A stretch of DNA of 64,000 nucleotides, from positions 42,179 to 106,178 of the forward strand of contig JBGCEF010000033.1 of the NCBI GenBank assembly GCA_045106175.1, given 5' to 3'. Positions 43,751-52,788 of the stretch are shown in pieces (position 1 is the stretch's first letter; each line of letters begins with the position of its first letter). The notes under the pieces are model-generated. The model was not told where the DNA came from. It saw only the letters and a program-made list of their open reading frames with translations, and searched no databases. Source of the stretch: TMED27 sp045106175 (lineage in GTDB: Bacteria; Pseudomonadota; Alphaproteobacteria; Micavibrionales; Micavibrionaceae). A program made the translations under genes and the position numbers.

Positions 43751-45184
43751 TTAATCCGAGTATGGATTTTTTGATTTTCTGATCAATAAGCGAATAGGCA
43801 CACCGGGAATTTCGTAATCGCGGCGTAGGCCGTTGATGATAAAACGCCTGTACGCATCGGGGAGTTTTTCCGGACGCGATGTCCACATTGCGAATGTTGG
43901 TGGGCGTGTTTTGATTTGTGTGATGTATTTTAAGCGGTTTGAACGCCCTGATATAAGCGGGGCGGGGTTTCTGCTTTCCATCATTGCTAACCATCTGTTT
44001 AGGCCTGCGGTTGAGATACGCTTGTTCCAATTTTCATAGCTGTATAAGGCGCGATCTAAAAGTTTATTGATATTTTTACCGTTTTTGGCAGAGATGGTTT
44101 GGTAGGGAAGGTCTTTGACTTGTGCGAGTGAGTTTTCCATTAACCATTTAATATCTTCCAACGTATCATCACGGTTTCTAATTGAGTCCCATTTATTGAC
44201 GGCGATCACGATGGCGCGGCCTTCATTAATAATGTGTTCGGCAATTTGCAGGTCTTGTTTTTCTAATGGAGTGTTGGCATCAATAACCAAGATCACGACT
44301 TGAGCGAGGCGGATGGCTCGTAAAGAGTCTTCGACACTCATGCGTTCGATTTTATCTTGGACTTTTGAGGTGCGGCGCATTCCTGCGGTGTCGACTAATT
44401 TAAATTTGCGATGGCCGTGGACTTTGCTGTCATAGTCCCAATCGACTGCGATGGCATCACGGGTGATCCCGGCTTCAGGTCCCGTCATGACGCGTGTTTC
44501 ATCGACGATAGAATTTAAAAGTGTCGATTTTCCGACATTGGGGCGTCCGACAATGGCGATCTTAAGTGGTTTTTCGGGATCAATTTCTTCGGCCTTTAAT
44601 TCAAAATCGGTGTTGCCTTCGATGGCGTCTAATGCTTCTTCATCGATTGTTTCGGCGGTGTCGTCTTCGTCTTGGTCGTCTGCAAATTCGTCGGGAATAT
44701 GTGGTTTAAGGGCGTTATAGATTTCATCAAGGCCGATATTATGTTCCGAAGAAATGGCAAATGGTTCGCCTAGGCCTAAGCCATATGCTTCAGCGATGCC
44801 TGCATTGGCGGCTTTGTTGTTTTCACATTTATTGACAGTAAGGATTACAGGTTTGTTTTGTTTTCTTAAATAGGCTGCAAAATGCTCATCAAGGGGTGTA
44901 ATGCCTGCGCGTCCGTCGACCATGAATAAAATGGCGTCGGCTTGTTCTAGTGCAGCTTCGGTTTGTTGACGCATGCGCCCTTCGATGGAGTCGTCGAAAT
45001 TTTCCTCGAGGCCTGCAGTGTCGATGATGCGCAGTTGTTGGTCAAAAAGCCAGCCTTCGCTTTCGCGCCAGTCGCGTGTGACACCGGGTGTGTTGTCCAC
45101 AATCGCAAGCTTTTTACCCGCGAGGCGGTTAAAGAGTGTTGATTTGCCAACGTTAGGGCGTCCTACAAGTGCTAAACTAAACAT
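43751..45184 (-). CDS. der: Ribosome-assembly GTPase Der (EngA)
   Basis: The protein has two tandem GTPase domains, with P-loops GRPNVGKSTLFN and GRPNVGKSTLLN, followed by a KH-like domain. The G4 motifs are NKCE and NKWD. It acts in 50S assembly. The ATG at 45184 is preferred over a GTG three codons upstream, because AAGGAAG lies 8 bases before it, giving 477 residues. An acidic linker (about residues 175-195, DDQDEDDTAETIDEEA) separates the two G domains. It lies downstream of bamB and yfgM, the classic order. Confidence 0.95.
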   Translation of the reverse strand: MFSLALVGRPNVGKSTLFNRLAGKKLAIVDNTPGVTRDWRESEGWLFDQQLRIIDTAGLEENFDDSIEGRMRQQTEAALEQADAILFMVDGRAGITPLDEHFAAYLRKQNKPVILTVNKCENNKAANAGIAEAYGLGLGEPFAISSEHNIGLDEIYNALKPHIPDEFADDQDEDDTAETIDEEALDAIEGNTDFELKAEEIDPEKPLKIAIVGRPNVGKSTLLNSIVDETRVMTGPEAGITRDAIAVDWDYDSKVHGHRKFKLVDTAGMRRTSKVQDKIERMSVEDSLRAIRLAQVVILVIDANTPLEKQDLQIAEHIINEGRAIVIAVNKWDSIRNRDDTLEDIKWLMENSLAQVKDLPYQTISAKNGKNINKLLDRALYSYENWNKRISTAGLNRWLAMMESRNPAPLISGRSNRLKYITQIKTRPPTFAMWTSRPEKLPDAYRRFIINGLRRDYEIPGVPIRLLIRKSKNPYSD

Positions 45185-45197
45185 GGTTGTCACTTCC

Positions 45198-45277
45198 TTT
45201 TGTGTTTTCAGTGCGTTGCTACACGTCTTAAGGTATTTTCAGACCTATCGTCGTTTGCGCCTGCTGAAAACACAAAA
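45198..45277 (-). promoter_or_regulatory. Perfect 14-bp inverted repeat in the der 5' leader
   Basis: TTTTGTGTTTTCAG (45198-45211) and CTGAAAACACAAAA (45264-45277) are perfect inverted copies with 52 bases between. The spacer holds a further AGGT/ACCT hairpin (45231-45246). On the minus-strand RNA the 3' arm ends exactly at the GGAAG Shine-Dalgarno of der. It could be an RNA stem-loop that gates translation, or a small palindromic DNA element. Confidence 0.6.
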
Positions 45278-45351
45278 TTAAGCGACTTATTAGCGTGAGA
45301 CTTAGATGTTTAGCTACTGATCGTCAATAGGTTTCATGTTTTTTGCTATGA

Positions 45352-46665
45352 TTACTGATAGGCACTGAGTGTGCCGCTTTCACCTAGGATAAAGAGTTTT
45401 CCGCCTGCGATGATGGGTGGAATTGTTGTTTTCATGTTAGAATCCCATTCGCGTAAAATTTCGCCATTTTCAGGAGATAGTTCGATAACCGATCCGTTGC
45501 TGCCAGTCATAATTAAGCGCCCGCCGGCAAGAACGGGGCCAGTGAATGTCAGAATTTTATCATTATCGTTTTTGGGAAGTTCGGTGACCCAACGGATTGT
45601 TCCTGTTTCACGCCCTAAGGCGATGATTTTGTTATCGCTTGATAGAACGAAGAGGTGGTTGCCAGCCATCCACGGCGTTTGTGCGCCGCTAATCTCACGT
45701 TGCCAGATGCGTGTGCCTGTACGCTCATCAATGGCGACAAGGCGACCCGCAAAGCTAATTGCGATGACTAAGCCTTTATCGATAACAGGGAGTGCTTTGA
45801 TGTCAGAAATTGCACCCAAACCGCCGAGACGCCTTACGTTTGAGATGTTATCTGACCATGCGATTGATCCGTTTGCTGTACGAATAGCGACGATTTCACC
45901 GGATGAGAAAGCGGGGATAACGATATCGCGGTTGGCGGCGGGCGAGGCTGCGCCGATTAAACCTGCGGTTTCGGCGATGCCAACATATTCCCATAGATTT
46001 GCGCCATCTTCGGTTGATAGTGCGAGTAAGCGGTTATCTAATGTTGTTACAAAAACGCGGTAGTCTACGATTGTTGGTGCTGCGCGTGCAGGGGCGGCTA
46101 ATGCTTTGCGCCATAAAATTTTGCCGTCTTTTGGTGATAATGCGAGTAATTCGTTGTAGCCGTTTGTTGCAAAGATACGACCGCCAGAAAAGGCAATACC
46201 GCCACCAATGACCAAATCGTCTTCGTCTGGATTGGCGATGTCGGTTTTCCAGAGGCGCTTACCATTTTGTGTTGAAAAAGCTGAAAGCTCCGCCTTTGTA
46301 TCGAGGGCGTAAATGGTGTCTTCAACAACAATAGGCGGTGCGGTCAGTGGAATTTTATCTGTGCTGCCGCGGCCAATACTGGTTTTCCAGATACGCTGTA
46401 ATTGTCCGCTAGCAAGGGCTAAATTTTGCATAGAATGGTTGGGATAGCCACCATTTTGAGGCCAAAATTCATTTTGCCATTCTTGCGGGGTCATTAGCCC
46501 CTGTGATTCTAAAAGGGCATCATCTGGTTCTAATGCTTTTTGTAATTCTAAGACAGAAATGCGTTCCCCTTCGAGAGGTGGTGCATCTTCTTCTGTGAAT
46601 GCGTCTGATAGGCCAGAGCAAGATGTTATAATAAGTGATGCAAAAAGAAGACAAAGCGTACGCAT
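45352..46665 (-). CDS. bamB: Outer membrane assembly lipoprotein BamB
   Basis: The 437-residue lipoprotein has a lipobox (LIITSCSGL, cysteine near residue 16) and an eight-bladed PQQ-type beta-propeller with repeated segments such as LWKTDIANPDEDD, LWEYVGIAETAG, IWQREISGAQTP and IRWVTELPK. It belongs to the BAM complex that inserts beta-barrel proteins. The ATG at 46665 is used instead of a TTG two codons upstream. It lies between yfgM and der. Confidence 0.92.
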   Translation of the reverse strand: MRTLCLLFASLIITSCSGLSDAFTEEDAPPLEGERISVLELQKALEPDDALLESQGLMTPQEWQNEFWPQNGGYPNHSMQNLALASGQLQRIWKTSIGRGSTDKIPLTAPPIVVEDTIYALDTKAELSAFSTQNGKRLWKTDIANPDEDDLVIGGGIAFSGGRIFATNGYNELLALSPKDGKILWRKALAAPARAAPTIVDYRVFVTTLDNRLLALSTEDGANLWEYVGIAETAGLIGAASPAANRDIVIPAFSSGEIVAIRTANGSIAWSDNISNVRRLGGLGAISDIKALPVIDKGLVIAISFAGRLVAIDERTGTRIWQREISGAQTPWMAGNHLFVLSSDNKIIALGRETGTIRWVTELPKNDNDKILTFTGPVLAGGRLIMTGSNGSVIELSPENGEILREWDSNMKTTIPPIIAGGKLFILGESGTLSAYQ

Positions 46666-46686
46666 GTTCAACGTGTTCCTGTGGTT

Positions 46687-47367
46687 TTAGTTGGTTTGTA
46701 CATTATCGGATGTTTCATCTGTCTTGTTTGCAGATTTATTTCCTGAAATGACATGATGCAATTTCTGTGCACGCTCGTAAAGTGTATCGGGTAGATTTGC
46801 TTTATCGGAGACGGCGTTCAACAGCTCTAGTGATTTTTCCGGATTTATATCCGCGTTCAAGAGTGCGGCGTCAATTTGTGCGTGAGGTTTCCATGCGCTG
46901 TTGCCTTTTAAAATTGGATCGAGTGCGGCGAGTAATGCTGATGCTTCGATGGTTTCATCATCCATTTTGAAACGTGTGTCCATGATGATGGCGAGGTCAC
47001 GAAATTGCGATGGGATGCCTTTATCTTTGACGGCGCGAGCGTAGAGCGTTTGAGCGTCTTGCATATTGTCACGTTGCATTGCAGTGGAAGCTGCTGATAG
47101 TAGTGCTATGCCGCGGATTGAAGGGCGGAAATCGAGCTCTGCTTCCAGCATGTTTGATGGATAATCGCTGGCTTCTTGTAGGGTGATGAGTTCGGATGTT
47201 TGTGTTGTTTTTACATTTTGATCCCAAGAGCGATAGGTGGAGGTTGCGCCAGTCCCTAGGATTGTTAACAGAATGAATGCGATGATGAATGCCTTGTTGT
47301 CATGCCAGAATTTCGAGAGGCGCTCTTGGCGCATGGCTTCATCAACTTCTGCTAATAAATCGGACAT
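46687..47367 (-). CDS. YfgM-like membrane-anchored TPR protein
   Basis: The 226-residue protein has a cytoplasmic N terminus (SDLLAEVDEAMRQERLSKFW), one membrane helix (about residues 28-46) and a periplasmic helical domain with TPR-like repeats (TAMQRDNMQDAQTLYARAV). YfgM works with PpiD at the SecYEG translocon in E. coli. It is directly upstream of bamB (22 bases), as in many Proteobacteria. Confidence 0.8.
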   Translation of the reverse strand: MSDLLAEVDEAMRQERLSKFWHDNKAFIIAFILLTILGTGATSTYRSWDQNVKTTQTSELITLQEASDYPSNMLEAELDFRPSIRGIALLSAASTAMQRDNMQDAQTLYARAVKDKGIPSQFRDLAIIMDTRFKMDDETIEASALLAALDPILKGNSAWKPHAQIDAALLNADINPEKSLELLNAVSDKANLPDTLYERAQKLHHVISGNKSANKTDETSDNVQTN

Positions 47368-47472
47368 GATTACTCCTTATGATCCGTTTTTAAGTGATCT
47401 GCTTTTTGTGATTCACTTTTATATCATTTGATTATGGCTGGATATTAAATGATTTTGCAGGTGTTTCCAGTA

Positions 47473-48024
47473 TTATTTCCATTTAATAGAACAGCCCATG
47501 GATGAAAATTGTTTTGCGTTGCTTTGCCCTGTTTGTGAGATGTCGCGCATGGCGTTTAGCAATTCTTTGACAGTGTTTTCATCAGCCGGGTTTGGACCGG
47601 ATGAATCGAGGCGTCCGCGATATTTCAATATGTTGCCTGTATTAAATCCAAAGATGTCGGGCGTGCAGACCGCATCGTAAGCTTTGGCGATGTCTTGTGT
47701 TTCATCAATAAGGTAAGGGAATGTGAAGTTATTGTCTTGTGCGAAGATTTTCATGTTTTCAAATGAATCTTGAGGGTAATTGATAGTGTCATTGGACATG
47801 ATGGCGGCAAAACCAAAGCCTTCATCTTGGAGGGTTTTGGCGTCGACTACTAAGCGGTCAATGATTGCGTGTACGTATGGGCAATGATTACAAATAAAAG
47901 CTAGTACAGTGCCTTTTTCACCTTTGATATCTGACAATGAAAGTGTTTGGTCATCAATATTGGTGAGCGCGAAGTCTGGGGCGGTGAATGATTCGTCTTT
48001 TTCTGGCGTATGCAGCAGTGCCAT
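47473..48024 (-). CDS. Cytoplasmic thioredoxin-like redoxin
   Basis: The 183-residue protein lacks a signal peptide, has FTAPDFALTNIDDQTLSL at the N terminus, a single cysteine in FICNHCPYVHAI near residue 50 and a terminal cysteine in MGCSIKWK. It is a paralogue of the secreted protein at 483-1118. Proteins of this kind are annotated as thioredoxin-family or AhpC/TSA proteins; substrate unknown. It is divergent from the small gene at 48064. Confidence 0.82.
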   Translation of the reverse strand: MALLHTPEKDESFTAPDFALTNIDDQTLSLSDIKGEKGTVLAFICNHCPYVHAIIDRLVVDAKTLQDEGFGFAAIMSNDTINYPQDSFENMKIFAQDNNFTFPYLIDETQDIAKAYDAVCTPDIFGFNTGNILKYRGRLDSSGPNPADENTVKELLNAMRDISQTGQSNAKQFSSMGCSIKWK

Positions 48025-48063
48025 GGCTTTGTCCTTGTTTTGTAATAATGCTATACTTGTATC

Positions 48064-48396
48064 ATGTCTGAAATTATTCCTTTTTCAACACAAAGTCACG
48101 CTTCTGGTTTTTCCAACGCACAATTTAAAAAGCTTGATGGGCTTTATTTACAGGCCTGTGCGCATAAAACATTAACGTATCGTACGGTTGATTGTGATTT
48201 TGATGAGGGGGTTGCGACTTATACCTATTATAAATCGCCACAATTTGCGCCGTATTTGTCGTTTATTGTGCGTCGTGTTGGGCCGCGGACAACGATGTTT
48301 GAGGTTTATTTGCAAGATAAAGGACGCATTATAAAAAGTGGGGTCTTTGAAAAAGCGTTCGAGCGTTTACAAGGTGAGATTGACGCCCTATCTTAA
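48064..48396 (+). CDS. Unrecognised 110-residue protein
   Basis: A soluble protein starting MSEIIPFSTQSHASGFSNAQ and ending GEIDALS. It has no signal, helix bundle or conserved cysteine pattern. A beta-rich central region (VATYTYYKSPQFAPYLSFIV) is followed by RVGPRTTMFEVYLQDKGRII. I know no family. It is 33 bases upstream of icd on the same strand and may share its transcript. Confidence 0.6.
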   Translation: MSEIIPFSTQSHASGFSNAQFKKLDGLYLQACAHKTLTYRTVDCDFDEGVATYTYYKSPQFAPYLSFIVRRVGPRTTMFEVYLQDKGRIIKSGVFEKAFERLQGEIDALS

Positions 48397-48429
48397 GCAT
48401 AGATTTGCAAATAAAAAGGGTGCGCCACG

Positions 48430-49641
48430 ATGTCTAAAATTAAAGTTCAAAATCCGATTGTTGAAATTGATGGTGATGAGATGACGCGTATTATTTGGGC
48501 GTTCATTAAAGAACGTCTGATTTTACCGTATTTGGATGTGGATTTGAAATATTATGATTTGTCTATTCAAAGCCGCGATGCCACCGATGATCAGATTACG
48601 ATTGATGCTGCGCATGCCATAAAAGAGCATGGTGTCGGTGTGAAATGTGCGACGATTACGCCCGATGAGGCACGCGTTGAAGAATTTGGTCTTAAAAAAA
48701 TGTGGCGTTCACCTAATGGAACAATTCGTAATATTTTGAACGGGACAGTGTTTCGAGAGCCAATTACGACAGGAAATGTTCCGAAATATGTGCCGGGTTG
48801 GGTCGATCCGATTGTTGTTGGGCGTCATGCGTTTGGTGATCAATACAAGGCGACTGATTTAAAAGTTACGAAACCGGGGACCGCCAAAATAGTTGTTGAA
48901 TATGAGAATGGAGATACGGAAGAACATGAGGTTTTTCAGTTTGAAAAGCCGGGTGTTTTGATGGGTATGTATAATCTAGACGATAGTATTGAAGGGTTTG
49001 CAAGGAGCTCTTTTAATTACGGATTGCAGCGCAAATATCCAGTTTACATGTCGACCAAAAATACAATCCTTAAACAATATGATGGTAAGTTTATCGAGAT
49101 TTTTCAGCGGGTGTTTGATGAAGAGTTTAAAGACCGTTTTGATGCGCTTGATCTATGGTATGAGCATCGTTTGATCGACGATATGGTGGCGCAGGCGATA
49201 AAATCAAAAGGCGGTTTTGTATGGGCGTGCAAAAATTATGACGGGGATGTGCAATCAGATATTGTTGCGCAAGGCTTTGGATCGCTTGGTTTGATGACGT
49301 CTGTGTTACTGACGCCAGATGGAAAAACGGTTGAAGCAGAAGCCGCGCACGGCACGGTGACGCGTCATTATCGTGAACATCAAAAAGGTAATCCGACATC
49401 AACGAATCCGATTGCATCAATATTTGCATGGACACGCGGGCTTAAATATCGTGGTGAATTTGATGGTACGCCTGATGTCGTTGATTTTGCCAATACGCTG
49501 GAGCAGGTGTGTATTGAAACGGTTGAAGCGGGCCATATGACGAAGGATTTGGCGTTGCTCGTTGGTGGAAGCCAAAAATATCTGACAACCAACGAATATT
49601 TTGATAAGGTGGTTGTTGGTTTAGAACAAAAAATGGCCTAA
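48430..49641 (+). CDS. icd: NADP-dependent isocitrate dehydrogenase, eukaryote-like homodimeric type
   Basis: The 403-residue enzyme oxidises isocitrate to 2-oxoglutarate in the TCA cycle. The opening NPIVEIDGDEMTRIIW, the substrate loop KMWRSPNGTIRNILNGTVF, the Asp metal region YDGDVQSDIVAQGFGSLG and AAHGTVTRHYREHQ match the type II family (human IDH1/2 and alphaproteobacteria) rather than the E. coli type. The 5'-end is normal. Confidence 0.96.
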   Translation: MSKIKVQNPIVEIDGDEMTRIIWAFIKERLILPYLDVDLKYYDLSIQSRDATDDQITIDAAHAIKEHGVGVKCATITPDEARVEEFGLKKMWRSPNGTIRNILNGTVFREPITTGNVPKYVPGWVDPIVVGRHAFGDQYKATDLKVTKPGTAKIVVEYENGDTEEHEVFQFEKPGVLMGMYNLDDSIEGFARSSFNYGLQRKYPVYMSTKNTILKQYDGKFIEIFQRVFDEEFKDRFDALDLWYEHRLIDDMVAQAIKSKGGFVWACKNYDGDVQSDIVAQGFGSLGLMTSVLLTPDGKTVEAEAAHGTVTRHYREHQKGNPTSTNPIASIFAWTRGLKYRGEFDGTPDVVDFANTLEQVCIETVEAGHMTKDLALLVGGSQKYLTTNEYFDKVVVGLEQKMA

Positions 49642-49646
49642 AGAGT

Positions 49647-50801
49647 ATGGCTCGCCTTTTATTTTTATTTTTGATTGTGACATTTGTGACGCCCGTTCTT
49701 GCGGCTTATGATAAGCCGTATATTGGTGAGATCATCAAATATCGCGCTAAGCATGAAGACACATTTGTGCATTTGGCGCGTGATTATAATCTTGGTTTTA
49801 CCGAGATGCGGGCGGCTAACCCGTATGTTGATCCGTGGTTACCGGGCAAAGGGACAGAGCTGATTTTACCGGCGCGCCATTTGTTGCCCGACGCGGGGCG
49901 TGAGGGGGTTGTGATTAATCTTCCTGAAATGCGTTTATATGCGTTTATTCATGGTGATGATGCGCCGTCGACCTTTCCGATTGGAATTGGGCGTGAGGGT
50001 TTAAATACACCAGAAGGCATTACAAAGGTTACACGAAAAAAAGAAGGGCCAACATGGACGCCGACGCCGCGTATGCGACGTGAAGATCCAGAGCTAAAGC
50101 CATATTACCCGCCTGGGCCAGATAATCCTTTGGGGACGCATGCGCTTTATTTGGGATGGCCGACTTATGCGATTCATGGCACGAATAAACCGTTCGGGAT
50201 TGGACGTAGAATTAGTTCGGGTTGTATTCGGATGTATCCTGAAAACATTCAAGCGTTGTATGAGCTTATTCCTGTGGGGACAAGGGTGCAGGTTGTGAAT
50301 CAACCGATTAAGCTTGCTTGGATTAATAACCGTCTTTATTTGGAGGCGCATCCGGAGATGGAGCAGGCGATTCAGATGGAAGAATATGGTGTTGTTAGTG
50401 CTCCGAAATTATCAGAAGAAGATTTAAAGCGTATTATTCGTGTTGCGGGTGCCAATGAGGAAAAATTGCGTTGGCCAGCCATTCGTATGGCGATTAAAGA
50501 ACGTGCTGGCTATCCGGTTGAAATCGCAAGACGTAGCGGATCTTTTAGTGAGAAAGATGAAGCGGAGATTATCAAAGAGGCGGAAGATGAGGTTGTTGGA
50601 ATTGATGACCAGTCCGAGCAAGATAATGATGCGTTAGAAGATGTTGCGATGGTGGAAGAGGCTTCTGATAGTGATGAAGAAAATGTGCCGAATGAGCAGA
50701 CCAATGGTCAAGACGCCATCGACGAGATCATAGGCACTGATATTGAGGATTATATTCCCGTTCAAGAGAGCGGGTTGACGAATACTAATTTTAATCCGTA
50801 A
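49647..50801 (+). CDS. L,D-transpeptidase (YkuD family) with LysM-like N terminus
   Basis: The 384-residue secreted protein has a signal peptide (LLFLFLIVTFVTPVLA), a LysM-like segment (FVHLARDYNLGFTEM...ANPYVDPWLPGKG), the YkuD domain with the catalytic HGTNKPFGIGRRISSGCIRM (His and Cys) and a long acidic C-terminal tail (about residues 290-384, DDQSEQDNDALEDVAM). It forms 3-3 cross-links or attaches proteins to peptidoglycan. It follows icd after five bases. Its end overlaps the convergent small membrane protein by 40 bases. Confidence 0.92.
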   Translation: MARLLFLFLIVTFVTPVLAAYDKPYIGEIIKYRAKHEDTFVHLARDYNLGFTEMRAANPYVDPWLPGKGTELILPARHLLPDAGREGVVINLPEMRLYAFIHGDDAPSTFPIGIGREGLNTPEGITKVTRKKEGPTWTPTPRMRREDPELKPYYPPGPDNPLGTHALYLGWPTYAIHGTNKPFGIGRRISSGCIRMYPENIQALYELIPVGTRVQVVNQPIKLAWINNRLYLEAHPEMEQAIQMEEYGVVSAPKLSEEDLKRIIRVAGANEEKLRWPAIRMAIKERAGYPVEIARRSGSFSEKDEAEIIKEAEDEVVGIDDQSEQDNDALEDVAMVEEASDSDEENVPNEQTNGQDAIDEIIGTDIEDYIPVQESGLTNTNFNP

Positions 50802-51055
50802 AGCACGATCGCGATTATAGGTGATAGTAAGAATATATATTTGATTGGATTGTTAATAATCCAATATCCTATTGCGATTATGATGCCCGCAAGCCATGTG
50901 AAAATTGCGTTCTGGAAGTATAGCTGCGATGTTTCTATTGTGGCTGTCTCGTCAAATACACCCATAATTTGTAAGATATGAAACATCATGATAATTCCAC
51001 CAAACCCAATGGCGGCGGTGAGTGTAAATGCGATTGTTTTGAGGATATATTTCAT
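50762..51055 (-). CDS. Unrecognised small membrane protein
   Basis: The start at 51055 (MKYILKTIAFTLTAAIG) gives 97 residues with three membrane helices (about 5-25, 45-64 and 70-90). The upstream frame adds 13 residues that lie in the terminator region. The 3' end overlaps the L,D-transpeptidase gene by 40 bases on the opposite strand. No family is recognised. Confidence 0.55.
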   Translation of the reverse strand: MKYILKTIAFTLTAAIGFGGIIMMFHILQIMGVFDETATIETSQLYFQNAIFTWLAGIIIAIGYWIINNPIKYIFLLSPIIAIVLYGLKLVFVNPLS

Positions 51056-51080
51056 GGCTGCTTTTTGGGGTGCAAGATAC

Positions 51081-51117
51081 AAAAAAGGCGCCACAGTTTT
51101 ACGCTGGACACCTTTTT
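51081..51117 (-). terminator. Rho-independent terminator after the small lipoprotein gene
   Basis: On the minus strand AAAAAGGTGTCCAG pairs with CTGTGGCGCCTTTTT through one bulge and two G-U pairs around a seven-base loop, followed by a T run. It lies 21 bases beyond the lipoprotein stop codon and upstream of the next minus-strand gene. Confidence 0.7.
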
Positions 51118-51137
51118 AAAATTTTATGATGAAATGA

Positions 51138-51341
51138 TTACTTTGTCATTTCTTCGCGGAACACGCGCTCTGCTCTTACAGGAGCAGGTGCTGGTGCAGG
51201 AGTAGCGTTTGTGCTGTGTGTTGCTGTACGCTCGTCTGCGTATGGTGGTGCAGTATCAACGTTACCAACACCAGATGTTTCACAAGCAGAGAGAGTAGCT
51301 GCTGAACCTACGATTGCGATAGTCGCGATAAGCTTTTTCAT
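51138..51341 (-). CDS. Small lipoprotein
   Basis: The 67-residue precursor has a signal sequence and a lipobox (ATLSACETSG, cysteine near residue 20), followed by a low-complexity Ala/Pro/Thr-rich tail (NATPAPAPAPVRAERV). Small lipoproteins like this are common in alphaproteobacteria and may help envelope stability. It has its own terminator and is well separated from the amidase gene, so it is likely a single-gene unit. No family is recognised. Confidence 0.75.
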   Translation of the reverse strand: MKKLIATIAIVGSAATLSACETSGVGNVDTAPPYADERTATHSTNATPAPAPAPVRAERVFREEMTK

Positions 51342-51503
51342 AGTTTAAATCCTTGATACTTATTTTGTTAAATTAAGAAATTGTTAATCTTTCCAATCTT
51401 TATACACAAAGAAAAACTCATTGCCTATACCTTTTCGTTTTTTTTCTTCTTTAAATCAAAAGATTATTCTGTGCTGTGATATTTTTGACACAGGATTTGG
51501 GGT

Positions 51504-52730
51504 TTAGCTACGTTCGTTTTCCTTGACTGTTTTGAAGTAGGCATCAATGCCTTTTTTTAGAGATGTTGCAATCCGTTTGCGATGTTCTGGTGTGTTCAGT
51601 TTTGATGATTCAGCTTTATTAGAGATAAATCCCGTTTCTACCAAAACAGAAGGGATGTCCGGTGCCTTTAGAACGGCAAAGTTGGCGTGTCGATTGGGGC
51701 GTTTTAAGAGTTTGATGTTTCCGGATTTGAATTTATCGACCAAAATGTTGGAAAAATATTTGGATTGATTTTGCGTGTTGCGACGGGCGAGATCGATTAA
51801 AATATCCATTACGGCCTCATCTTCGACTTCTAATTCGATGCCTGCGATTAAATCTGCTTTATTTTCACGTGCGGCTAGCTTTGCGGCTTGTGCGTCGGAT
51901 GCTTTTTCCGAGAGTGTATAAAATGATGCACCACTAATATTTTTGTCACGAATTGAATCAGCGTGGATAGAAATGAATAGATCGCCATCATGCTTGCGGG
52001 CGTATTTCACGCGATTAGACAGCTTGATGAATGTATCATTGTGGCGTGTCATTTTAATTTCGTATTTACCGGAGGCTTCTAATTGTTTTTTAAGCTCTTT
52101 ACTGAGGGCAAGAACGACTTCTTTTTCATAGAGATTTTTGGGGCCAACAGCGCCAGGGTCAACGCCGCCGTGACCAGGGTCAATAATAATTATTGGTTTT
52201 CTTTTGGTTTGGTTGCTGGGTGGGGTATATGGCTTTGGTGGTGGGGCAGCGGATATTTGTGTGCCTTTATCAATATCCAAACTACCGAGTATTTTTTGTT
52301 TTGCTATTTTAAAGTTAGATGGGCTTGTCTTGGCAAAATCAATTACGAGGCGCGGCGGCTTAGTTGCGTTAGCGGGCAGGGTAAAAGCCGCGTCGATGCT
52401 TATGGGGATGCTGAGGTCGAAGACGATGCGTGAGATACCTGGTTTTAAATTCCCATGACGTAGCCCTATAATGCCAGCATTAAGTTGGTTTTTGATCCTG
52501 GCGTGTTTCCATGTAAAAGATGGAAGATCGATGACCATACGATAAGGGTCAGATAGCACAAAGGTTCGAAATTGCGGTTCCCTATCCAAATCAATCACTA
52601 GGCGTGTTTTATCCGGATAGGTTCCAAAGCGAACATCTTCTATCGTTAATGCATGTGCATTTTGTGCCATCAGCACGCATGCGCAGATGACTGTTGCAAT
52701 TAAAGTTTTGATTAAAAGTGGACTTTTCAT
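51504..52730 (-). CDS. N-acetylmuramoyl-L-alanine amidase (AmiC type, AMIN + Amidase_3)
   Basis: The 408-residue secreted enzyme has a signal peptide (LIKTLIATVICACVLMAQNAHA), an AMIN domain (about residues 28-140, TRLVIDLDREPQFRTFVLSDP) for septal placement, a Pro/Lys linker and an Amidase_3 domain with zinc residues in IIDPGHGGVDPGAVG, the Glu in YEKEVVLALS, the His in FISIHADSI and the catalytic Glu in VLVETGFISNK. It splits daughter cells by cutting the stem peptide from MurNAc. All catalytic residues are present. Confidence 0.94.
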   Translation of the reverse strand: MKSPLLIKTLIATVICACVLMAQNAHALTIEDVRFGTYPDKTRLVIDLDREPQFRTFVLSDPYRMVIDLPSFTWKHARIKNQLNAGIIGLRHGNLKPGISRIVFDLSIPISIDAAFTLPANATKPPRLVIDFAKTSPSNFKIAKQKILGSLDIDKGTQISAAPPPKPYTPPSNQTKRKPIIIIDPGHGGVDPGAVGPKNLYEKEVVLALSKELKKQLEASGKYEIKMTRHNDTFIKLSNRVKYARKHDGDLFISIHADSIRDKNISGASFYTLSEKASDAQAAKLAARENKADLIAGIELEVEDEAVMDILIDLARRNTQNQSKYFSNILVDKFKSGNIKLLKRPNRHANFAVLKAPDIPSVLVETGFISNKAESSKLNTPEHRKRIATSLKKGIDAYFKTVKENERS

Positions 52731-52788
52731 CTTAAATGATTAGGTTTCAGTTACTAAATATAGTGTCAACATAACACAGAAGATTAGT

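Noticed and set aside
45194..45351. tRNA or insertion-sequence remnant between der and bamB
   Set aside because: The inverted repeat prompted a check, but there is no cloverleaf, no transposase frame and no flanking duplication.
45371..46063. 230-residue plus-strand open frame opposite bamB
   Set aside because: Shadow of the bamB propeller repeats; low-complexity Arg/Pro/Ser composition and no ribosome site.
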